In this document: positions 1 through 5,854 of the stretch, piece after piece
Numbering within the stretch: position 1 is the first letter of the stretch
Layout of the letters: each line of letters opens with the position of its first letter
Assembly: GCA_016868095.1 (NCBI GenBank)
Contig: VGHV01000108.1
Location: forward strand, 1-7,778
From: Betaproteobacteria bacterium
GTDB lineage: Bacteria; Pseudomonadota; Gammaproteobacteria; Burkholderiales; Burkholderiaceae_E
Direction: 5' to 3'
Length of the DNA stretch: 7,778 bases
Notes under the pieces: model-generated
Told to the model about the DNA's origin: nothing
Seen by the model: only the letters and a program-made list of their open reading frames with translations
The model's database searches: none
Position numbers and translations under genes: made by a program

Positions 1-951
1 GTTCGCGAAGTCGCTGTATATCGGCGGGCCTCGCCGCCAGATATTGTTTGGCATGATTTGTCGATGCCTGCGCTCGAAATCCCTAGAGTCTCGAAGGGAT
101 ATCAGCCTGATCGAATGCAGTTATTGCAACGATTTCATATCTATAGCCATGATGGTCAGTGGTTTCATGGTGCACCAGCCTTTGTTCGGCTTTGGAGCCG
201 GCTTGCGCCGAGTTGGCGAGCTTTAGCCTTGTTGGGTCGCTTGCCCGGTGGGCTTTGGCTTATGGATGCAGTGTATGCCATGTTTTTGCGTATCCGTCCT
301 TCGCTGCAGATCTGGGCGTCAAGCTGGTTTAGACCCGATTGGTTGCCTGCCCATATGGTTGCCGCGATTCGATCAGATCATGCGGGTGAGACGGGAGCTG
401 TGTGGATTTATCGCAGCATGCGCTGGTTTACCCGTGACCCTGATTTGTGTGCCATGCTCGAGTCGCACCGCCGTCAAGAGCAAATCCATCTTGATGCCAT
501 GAATCGCATTTTGCCCTGGCGATTCCGAAGCCGCCTGCTACCGCTATGGGTTTTAGCAGGGATTATGACCGGTAGTATTCCAGCGCTGCTTGGACGTCGT
601 TGGATGCTCGGAACCATTGCTGCCGTCGAACAATTTGTCGATGTTCATTATTTAGAGCAAATCGAGCGTTTGAAAGAAGACTTGATTAAAGCAGGGCCTG
701 AACGCTCGAGTCAATCAGCATGTCATAGCGACATTCAATGTGGACTAAAGGCTGAAACGCCTCAACATGTGTTCGGCGAGTATCCCAATCTCTTGGCAAT
801 GCTTGAAGCTTTTCGCCATGATGAACTCGAGCACCGTGATGATGCGCTCGATAAGCTGGGGGCTACACGGCCTGGCTTTATGTTTAGGCTTTGGTGTTCA
901 CTGGTTGGTCAGGGCTCTGCCATGGCCGTCCGACTTGCAAAATGGGTTTAA
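1..951 (+). CDS. coq7: DCC-family (DUF393) thiol-oxidoreductase / Coq7 demethoxyubiquinone hydroxylase fusion, 5' end cut by window edge
   Basis: The reading frame is open from base 1 with no stop, and the first codons (VREVAVYRR) match the segment that follows the CxxC site in DCC/DUF393 proteins. The gene therefore enters from the left and the TTG at 58 is not its start. Counting codons from base 1, residues 1 to about 103 are the DCC domain (the RLPGG..LMDAVY segment is typical), with the redox DGxCPxC motif presumably just outside the window. Residues from about 118 to the end form a Coq7 (CAT5) ferritin-like di-iron domain. All six expected metal ligands are present: E130 (HAGE), E160 and H163 (EQIH), E210 (AVEQ), E275 and H278 (DELEH). 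Coq7 hydroxylates 5-demethoxyubiquinol, the penultimate step of ubiquinone synthesis, at the inner membrane; hydrophobic helices around 176-195 fit membrane association. The loop between E210 and E275 is longer than usual and contains two Cys. Coq7 activity is well supported; the role of the DCC domain is unknown. Confidence 0.9.
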   Translation, partial: VREVAVYRRASPPDIVWHDLSMPALEIPRVSKGYQPDRMQLLQRFHIYSHDGQWFHGAPAFVRLWSRLAPSWRALALLGRLPGGLWLMDAVYAMFLRIRPSLQIWASSWFRPDWLPAHMVAAIRSDHAGETGAVWIYRSMRWFTRDPDLCAMLESHRRQEQIHLDAMNRILPWRFRSRLLPLWVLAGIMTGSIPALLGRRWMLGTIAAVEQFVDVHYLEQIERLKEDLIKAGPERSSQSACHSDIQCGLKAETPQHVFGEYPNLLAMLEAFRHDELEHRDDALDKLGATRPGFMFRLWCSLVGQGSAMAVRLAKWV

Positions 952-1011
952 AGTTTGGCGCTTATCTAGCATTTGGCAGTAATCTTTAGCCTATCCACCA
1001 AACATTGCACG

Positions 1012-1890
1012 ATGCAAGAATCCGAGCCACACCGCCGAGGCTTTCTTCGTAAAGCAGGATTAACATTATCATCCTGTACGCTCATCGCATGCACGAGCAC
1101 CAATTACGGGGATGATTTGTATCGCCTGCAGTTGGCCAGCGCTGGGAAGGACGTCATGTGGATGCCTTCAAGCCGTGCGATCTCGATGGCAATGCTTCAA
1201 GCGGCAAAGACTGAAGCTTCCGATCTTGTCTATGATCTTGGATCGGGTGATGGCATTATCCCAATACTGGCTGCCCAGTATTTCGGCGCTAAAGCTATCG
1301 GTATTGAATACAACGCTGATTTGGTCGAACTCTCCAAGCGTCATGCTATACGCGCTGGTGTCGCCGATCGGGTCAGTTTCAAGAAGGCTGACCTCTTTCA
1401 AGTTGACTTTTCTGATGCCAGCGTGGTTACCTTGTACCTTGGTGAATCACTCAATGCCAAACTTTCCCCACGACTTGAGCAACTGCGACCCGGCACGAGA
1501 GTGCTATCGAACCGTTTTGATCTCGGTTCGTGGCGCCCTGATCATATAATCGCCCATGTGCCCAATGAGCTGGCGATGTTGTGGATCGTACCTGCGCGGG
1601 TGGGCGGTCGATGGCGAATCCCCGCTGACATTGGCCTTGGATCCGATTCAATCGAGCTCATTCAGTCGCATCAAATGATTGAATTAAGAACTGTCAATCA
1701 AGGACTCACTCACCCAATTGGCGAGGGGCGGGTAAGTGGAAGTGATATAGAATTTGAAATTCAGCGCAAACATGCGCCTTCGCTTCGATTAAAGGGCACA
1801 GCCTCACCTGACGCCAAACGATTGAGCTTACAAACCGTCTTAGGATTAGACCGATCGCAAGTCCCATTGATTCAATGGGATCGGATCTGA
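1012..1890 (+). CDS. Class I SAM-dependent methyltransferase with Tat/lipoprotein-like leader
   Basis: The ATG at 1012 gives 292 residues. A TTG at 973 would add 13 residues, but ATG places the twin-arginine motif (RRGFLRK, residues 8-14) at the usual distance from the N terminus, so I prefer it; neither start has a clear Shine-Dalgarno. A hydrophobic stretch ending in LIAC (24-27) matches a lipobox with Cys27. The Rossmann-type domain follows: motif I DLGSGDG (75-81), an acidic residue at the end of strand 2 (E99 in GIEYN), and a strand-4 region around 127 (KADLF). A beta-rich C-terminal part (about 185-292) resembles extensions of proteobacterial methyltransferases with this PGTRVLSN...SWRPD signature. 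The methyl acceptor is unknown. The gene starts 60 bp after coq7 on the same strand and may be co-transcribed with it, which weakly suggests a link to quinone or membrane metabolism. An exported or lipid-anchored SAM enzyme would be odd, since SAM is cytoplasmic. Confidence 0.85.
   Translation: MQESEPHRRGFLRKAGLTLSSCTLIACTSTNYGDDLYRLQLASAGKDVMWMPSSRAISMAMLQAAKTEASDLVYDLGSGDGIIPILAAQYFGAKAIGIEYNADLVELSKRHAIRAGVADRVSFKKADLFQVDFSDASVVTLYLGESLNAKLSPRLEQLRPGTRVLSNRFDLGSWRPDHIIAHVPNELAMLWIVPARVGGRWRIPADIGLGSDSIELIQSHQMIELRTVNQGLTHPIGEGRVSGSDIEFEIQRKHAPSLRLKGTASPDAKRLSLQTVLGLDRSQVPLIQWDRI
1862..1880. repeat. Palindrome at convergent gene ends, possible bidirectional terminator stem
   Basis: The sequence TCCCATTGATTCAATGGGA is an exact inverted repeat with 9-base arms around one central base; as RNA it would form an 8-bp stem with a 3-base loop. 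It lies within the last codons of the methyltransferase gene and about 20 bp beyond the stop of the convergent VOC gene. No T-run follows on either strand, so a classical intrinsic terminator is not shown. It may still stabilise transcript 3' ends or slow polymerase. Confidence 0.45.
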
Positions 1891-1900
1891 GGATAACACC

Positions 1901-2296
1901 TCACTTAGGCTCGGTCGTATGCTCGCGTAACTGGAGTACATTGCCCTCTGGGTCACATACATCAAGTGCCTTGTAACCAGGGCCAAGCCAAACCTCGCCG
2001 CAAACTTTCCCGCCACAAAATTCGGTGGTCCAACGGGCATCGAGCAAGTGATTGACCTTGAACCAAGGCTTGATAGCCTGCTCTTGCCGGGGTACAGGTG
2101 GACTTTCGATACGTATGCCTTTTGCGAACTCGGCTGGAATGGCGTGAATCACAAGCTGACCATCATCCCAGGCGAGGACTTGGTGTTTGGTATCCGCTTC
2201 GATGATCTTTGCAAGCAATAAACGCGCATAAAAACGAGAGACAGTATGGAGTTCTAAAGCGTAGATCACAAATCCGGTTGGCGCTATGGTCGACAT
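1901..2296 (-). CDS. VOC-family (glyoxalase/bleomycin-resistance fold) protein
   Basis: A 131-residue product from the ATG at 2294-2296. It shows the single-domain VOC pattern: an opening strand and helix (FVIYAL... then SRFYARLL, residues 9-27), a central QLVIHAIP strand (47-54), a second beta-alpha unit beginning KPWFKVN (76-82), and the closing signature DVCDPEGNVLQLRE (112-125). H51 and E125 sit where metal ligands occur in metal-dependent members, but the set is not complete enough to name a reaction. Longer in-frame extensions exist (up to 2473), but they would run into the start of the divergent gene and do not resemble the family, so the ATG at 2296 is preferred. Its length is normal for single-domain VOC proteins. 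It converges on the methyltransferase gene with only 10 bp between stops. It could be a lyase, a dioxygenase-like enzyme or a binding protein; substrate unknown. Confidence 0.82.
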   Translation of the reverse strand: MSTIAPTGFVIYALELHTVSRFYARLLLAKIIEADTKHQVLAWDDGQLVIHAIPAEFAKGIRIESPPVPRQEQAIKPWFKVNHLLDARWTTEFCGGKVCGEVWLGPGYKALDVCDPEGNVLQLREHTTEPK

Positions 2297-2433
2297 GAAA
2301 GCTAAGTTGAGTTGATGTTTGTTCCATCTTATTGCAAAAGCGGGTGTTGATGCGGCAAGCGCGCTCAACAACGGCCCGCAAATGTGCAAGATTAAGCTTT
2401 CCTGCCTCAGGCATGTATCAAAGGAGTTCGCTT
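2297..2433. promoter_or_regulatory. Divergent intergenic region expected to hold two promoters
   Basis: This 137-bp gap separates the minus-strand VOC gene from the plus-strand enolase-superfamily gene, so promoters for both should lie here. I see no convincing -35/-10 pair on either strand. A short palindrome TGCCTCAGGCA (2403-2413) lies just upstream of the ribosome binding site and might be an operator, but it is short enough to occur by chance. No regulator gene is adjacent. Confidence 0.35.
2421..2426 (+). promoter_or_regulatory. Shine-Dalgarno that sets the GTG start at 2434
   Basis: AAGGAG lies seven bases upstream of GTG 2434. It is the best ribosome binding site in the window, and it decides in favour of this GTG over the in-frame ATGs at 2332, 2350 and 2413. 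Translation from the GTG starts just before the first strand of the enolase-superfamily capping domain, as expected for the family. Confidence 0.8.
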
Positions 2434-3648
2434 GTGAAGAACACAAACATCGTAAGCCTAACGACGCTCTCATGTAGTGCAGGGTGGCGGAATTACTATT
2501 TTGTGAAGTTGCTTACCGATGAGGGCGTGGTGGGGTGGAGTGAATTCGATGAGGGATTTGGCTCACCGGGTGTTGCAGCGGTCATTGAGCAACTTAGCCC
2601 ACGCGTGATTGGTCAGTCGGTCATGCAGCACGAGCGCATCCGCGAGGAGCTTTTTAGTGCGACCCGTCCCGGTGCGGGCGGTGTGGTAGGGCAGGCACTC
2701 GGGGCTATCGAGAATGCCTTGCTTGATGCCAAAGCAAAGACCTTAGGGCTGCCTTGTTACGAACTCTTGGGTGGGAAGATACGCGATCGTCTGCCAGTTT
2801 ATTGGTCGCATTTCGTGACATGGCGCGCCGGTCGGATTCCTTTCTACCAGCCCGAAATAAGGGATCAATCGGGCGTTCGGGCGATGGCCAAAGAGGCTGT
2901 TGAGCGCGGATTTAAGGCCGTAAAAACCAATATCTGGCGCTATGAACAAGCTGGCATCGCAGGCTGGGCGCCTGGATTTGGGAATCCATTTTCGCCGCCT
3001 TTGAATGTCGAAAAAAAGATTTTGAATGGTTTACGAGAACATTTGCAAACGATTCGCGAATCAGCCGGCCCGGATCTCGAAATCTTGCTCGATTTGAATT
3101 TCAATGCAAAAACTGAAGGCTATTTGAAAATTTTGCGTGGGACTTCTGATCATGATTTATTTTGGGTCGAGATCGATAGCCGTGATCCCGATGCATTGGC
3201 CTTCATTCGCTCGCATAGTCCACATCCCATTGCCTCGTGTGAAACACTCATCGGTGTCCAACAGTTCTTGCCCTTTTTTAGGCGCCAAGCAATCGACGTA
3301 GCGATTATCGATACGCCTTGGAACGGTGTTTGGCAGTCGATGAAGATCGCAGCGGTTGCGGATGCCCATGAGGTGAACGTTGCTTGCCATAATTTTTACG
3401 GCCATCTTTGCACGATGATGAATGCGCACTTTTGTGCTGCTGTGCCTAATTTGCGCATCATGGAAGTAGATATCGACCGGATCTCTTGGGATCATGAATT
3501 GTTTACCCATGTGCCCTCGTATGAGGATGGCCATTTGCTGATGCCTGATCGACCAGGCTGGGGGACTGAGCCCATCGAGGAGGCGATTCTTGCGCATCCC
3601 CCAATCAAGCTTCATGGCCTGATGGGACGAAGTCGGACACAAACCTGA
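2434..3648 (+). CDS. Mandelate racemase/muconate lactonizing enzyme-family protein, probable acid-sugar dehydratase
   Basis: Starting at GTG 2434 the product is 404 residues, the normal size for this enolase-superfamily branch. The N-terminal capping domain covers about residues 1-120 (GWRNYYFVKL...DEGVVGWSEFDEG), followed by the TIM-like barrel. Mg2+ ligands are likely D220 (LLDLN), E246 (WVEID) and E270 (CETL). K164 occupies the position of the first catalytic Lys, but the second member of the usual K-x-K pair is Asn (K164-T-N166). D293 (IIDTPW) and H319 (ACHNF) are 26 residues apart, consistent with the Asp-His dyad of mandelate-racemase-like enzymes. Such enzymes abstract the proton next to a carboxylate; family members mostly dehydrate aldonic or aldaric acids. 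The metal-site strand reads E-I-D rather than the common E-E-P. The gene opens a plus-strand set with the GMC dehydrogenase (70-bp gap) and its small subunit, suggesting dehydration of an acid the dehydrogenase makes or uses. Racemase or epimerase activity is also possible; substrate unknown. Confidence 0.88.
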   Translation: MKNTNIVSLTTLSCSAGWRNYYFVKLLTDEGVVGWSEFDEGFGSPGVAAVIEQLSPRVIGQSVMQHERIREELFSATRPGAGGVVGQALGAIENALLDAKAKTLGLPCYELLGGKIRDRLPVYWSHFVTWRAGRIPFYQPEIRDQSGVRAMAKEAVERGFKAVKTNIWRYEQAGIAGWAPGFGNPFSPPLNVEKKILNGLREHLQTIRESAGPDLEILLDLNFNAKTEGYLKILRGTSDHDLFWVEIDSRDPDALAFIRSHSPHPIASCETLIGVQQFLPFFRRQAIDVAIIDTPWNGVWQSMKIAAVADAHEVNVACHNFYGHLCTMMNAHFCAAVPNLRIMEVDIDRISWDHELFTHVPSYEDGHLLMPDRPGWGTEPIEEAILAHPPIKLHGLMGRSRTQT

Positions 3649-3718
3649 TCGACGATTAAATGCGGCAGATTGGTTATTCGTACCGCAACAGAGCATCCTA
3701 GACAGAGGGCCTTAGTCC

Positions 3719-5317
3719 ATGGAGCCTGTTGACGTTCTCATTATTGGAGCGGGAGCATCTGGCGCGGCTGTCGCCTGGAGTCTTGCAGAAACACGGATGC
3801 GCATTCTCTGTCTGGAACAGGGAGACTGGGTTCGGCAAAGCGAGTTTCCGAGTCATGGCCGCGATTGGGAGGAGCGGCAGTACGGCGACTTCAGTATCAG
3901 CCCCAACAGGCGGGGCTTGCCAGCGGACTATCCGATTCAAGAAGATGATTCCCCAATTAAGGTTGCAAACTATAACGCTGTAGGTGGCGGCACGATTCTT
4001 TACGCTGCCCACTTTCCTCGGATGCATCCCTCTGATTTTCAGGTCCGAACCCTCGATGGTGTTGCTGATGACTGGCCTATTTCTTATCAGACGCTTGAGC
4101 CCTATTTTGAGCTCAACGATCGGATGATGGGTGTTGCAAGTCTTGCCGGTGATCCTGCGTATCCACCCAAAGCCGCTATCTTGCCGCCGCTGAGCATGGG
4201 TAAAACTGGGCGGCTATTTGGCAGGGCGATGAATCAACTCGGTTGGCACTGGTGGCCAGCCGACGCTGCGATCGCAACGCAGGCCTATGAGGGCAGAGCG
4301 CCTTGTATCCATCTGGGCCACTGCATCGCAGGTTGTTCTCAAGGAGCGAAGGCGAGCACCGATATTACTTATTGGCCAGAGGCTCTAAGGCAGCGTGTTG
4401 CGCTTCGAACACGCTGCCGTGTTCGCGAGATTTGTACGAACAAAGACGGCAGGGCCACGGGTGTTATTTATTATGACGAATTGGGCAAGGAACAGTTTCA
4501 AGCTGCCGAAGTGGTGATCATGGCTTGTAACGGTATCGGCACGCCGCGTTTGCTCTTGAACTCAACTTCTTCACGCTTTCCACATGGACTTGCCAATTCA
4601 AGTGGTCTGGTTGGCAAGCGCTTGATGTTTCATCCCTATGCGCTCGCAAGAGGCTACTTTGATGAGCCCTTAGATGGTTATCGTGGCTCTCATATTGTCG
4701 CCTGGAGTCAGGAGTTCTATGAAACAGATCGTTCAAGAGATTTTGTTCGAGGCTTTACCTGGCAGTTTGGTCGTGGTCAAGGGCCAGTTCAGACGGCGAT
4801 GTCTGGCATGGCTTGGGGGAAAATCCCTTGGGGAGAGGACCATCATGCAGCCTTTAGGCGAATATTTGATCGATCTGCCGGCATGCTCGCTATCTGCGAG
4901 GATCTCCCTGAATTGCATAATCGGGTTGAGCTTGATCCTGTGCTCAAAGACGCGCACGGGATTCCAGCGCCACGCATTCACTATCGATTAAGTGAAAACA
5001 GTAAGCGGATGATGGCCTTCGCTCAAACTAAGGCGGAAGAAATCTTAGTAACCGCTGGTGCCCGGGATATCGCGACAGAGTCCCCGTTAAGTTATGCCGG
5101 CTGGCATTTGATGGGGACGGCGCGCATGGGTAAAGATCCAGAGGAGTCGGTCGTTAACCCCTGGGGACGAGCGCACGACGTAAAAAATCTTTTTATTGTG
5201 GATGCTAGTGTTTTTGTTACCTCCGGTGGCGTGAATCCCACAGCAACCATACAAGCAATTGCACTTTATATAGCGGATCAGATCAAGCAGCGTCTTACGC
5301 ATCTTTTTGACGATTAA
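3719..5317 (+). CDS. GMC-family FAD oxidoreductase, sugar/gluconate dehydrogenase catalytic-subunit type, with putative Fe-S cysteine motif
   Basis: A 532-residue protein starting at ATG 3719, with a modest GAGG (3705-3708) ten bases upstream. The N-terminal FAD-binding loop is GAGASG (10-15) after a hydrophobic strand, with the second flavin motif VGGGT at 88-92. The C-terminal active-site region carries H463 (GWHLMGTARMG) and N506 (GGVNPTAT), the His-Asn pair that takes the substrate hydroxyl proton in GMC enzymes. Cys196, Cys202 and Cys206 form C-x5-C-x3-C, the spacing I recall for the [3Fe-4S] cluster in the catalytic subunit of Burkholderia FAD-dependent glucose dehydrogenase. This suggests electrons leave FAD through an Fe-S cluster rather than directly to oxygen. 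There is no signal peptide; related enzymes are exported bound to a Tat-bearing small subunit. A subunit-3-like gene follows 25 bp downstream. Likely reaction: oxidation of a sugar, polyol or aldonate hydroxyl to a ketone or lactone. The cytochrome c subunit often found with such enzymes is not in the window. Confidence 0.9.
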   Translation: MEPVDVLIIGAGASGAAVAWSLAETRMRILCLEQGDWVRQSEFPSHGRDWEERQYGDFSISPNRRGLPADYPIQEDDSPIKVANYNAVGGGTILYAAHFPRMHPSDFQVRTLDGVADDWPISYQTLEPYFELNDRMMGVASLAGDPAYPPKAAILPPLSMGKTGRLFGRAMNQLGWHWWPADAAIATQAYEGRAPCIHLGHCIAGCSQGAKASTDITYWPEALRQRVALRTRCRVREICTNKDGRATGVIYYDELGKEQFQAAEVVIMACNGIGTPRLLLNSTSSRFPHGLANSSGLVGKRLMFHPYALARGYFDEPLDGYRGSHIVAWSQEFYETDRSRDFVRGFTWQFGRGQGPVQTAMSGMAWGKIPWGEDHHAAFRRIFDRSAGMLAICEDLPELHNRVELDPVLKDAHGIPAPRIHYRLSENSKRMMAFAQTKAEEILVTAGARDIATESPLSYAGWHLMGTARMGKDPEESVVNPWGRAHDVKNLFIVDASVFVTSGGVNPTATIQAIALYIADQIKQRLTHLFDD

Positions 5318-5342
5318 GTGAGCATGGAGCTAGAAAAACCCA

Positions 5343-5825
5343 ATGAAGACGGTTTCGCCTTTTGCAATAGTGTCCCTCAGTCCATTGACCAGCGCCGACA
5401 CTCAATCTGGACTCAGCGCCGAGGAGGTCGGTTTATTGCGTCAAGTTGCTGGTCTCATGATTCCGCAAAGCGAAGCCTTTGGTGTGCCAGGTGCCGATGA
5501 TCCGCTCATCTTTGCCGATCTTCTGGCTTCGCTGGGGCGTGATCTGCCTGCCATTCGAGAAGCGTTATCGCTTATAAAACAAGCGCAGCAAAGTGATGCT
5601 GCTGCTCTGGCCGCTATGCTGACATCGACGCGGCCCGATCTTTGCGCAAGCTTGGTTAGCGTTATCACGCGTTGCTATTATCGCGATAACCGTGTGATGA
5701 AGTCGATCGGGATGGCAGTGCGGGCACCGTATCCAGAAGGGTTTTCAATAGAGCCCAATGATCTTACCTTGCTTGATCCGGTTAAGGCTCGGGGAAGGCG
5801 GTATCGCTTAGTAGCCGACGAGTAA
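5343..5825 (+). CDS. Gluconate 2-dehydrogenase subunit 3-like small subunit
   Basis: A 160-residue protein from ATG 5343, starting 25 bp after the dehydrogenase stop; only a weak GGAG (5326-5329) lies upstream. It resembles the gluconate 2-dehydrogenase subunit 3 (gamma) family: an opening helix LSAEEVGLLRQVAGLMIP (24-41), a GVPGADD segment (47-53), and a C-terminal part with YYRDNRVMKSIGM (112-124) and LLDPVKARG (143-151). In characterised complexes this subunit is needed for folding and, through its own Tat signal, export of the catalytic subunit. Here the N terminus (MKTVSPFAIVSLSPLTSA) has no twin arginine, so the complex may stay in the cytoplasm or be exported another way. Its size is close to that of known gamma subunits. 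The gene order, directly after a GMC dehydrogenase, strongly supports a partner role. The family assignment rests on pattern and context, since sequence conservation in the family is low. Confidence 0.8.
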   Translation: MKTVSPFAIVSLSPLTSADTQSGLSAEEVGLLRQVAGLMIPQSEAFGVPGADDPLIFADLLASLGRDLPAIREALSLIKQAQQSDAAALAAMLTSTRPDLCASLVSVITRCYYRDNRVMKSIGMAVRAPYPEGFSIEPNDLTLLDPVKARGRRYRLVADE

Positions 5826-5854
5826 TTCTAATTAATGGTTCAAACAACTTAACA

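Noticed and set aside
58..60. TTG at 58 as the start of the Coq7 gene
   Set aside because: The frame is open to base 1 and the upstream residues match the DCC domain, so the gene begins outside the window.
2403..2413. TGCCTCAGGCA palindrome as a regulator binding site
   Set aside because: Five-base arms are short and there is no second copy or adjacent regulator to support an operator.
2332..2433. Upstream extension of the first enolase-superfamily ORF from ATG 2332 (34 more residues)
   Set aside because: The added residues are unlike the family N terminus, and a strong Shine-Dalgarno (AAGGAG, 2421-2426) points to GTG 2434.
2297..2473. N-terminal extension of the VOC ORF with a hydrophobic stretch resembling a signal peptide
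   Set aside because: It would overlap the start of the divergent gene and its ribosome binding site; the family fold begins at ATG 2296.
3661..3687. TGCGG...CCGCA inverted repeat between the first dehydratase and the GMC gene as a terminator
   Set aside because: Five-base arms with a 17-base loop and no T-run; too weak to break the operon.
3157..3696. 179-residue minus-strand ORF opposite the first dehydratase
   Set aside because: It is antisense to a clearly conserved gene and its translation shows no recognisable domain.
5318..5500. GTG-started 60-residue ORF immediately after the GMC stop
   Set aside because: It overlaps the small-subunit gene in another frame, resembles no family I know, and does not supply a missing signal peptide.
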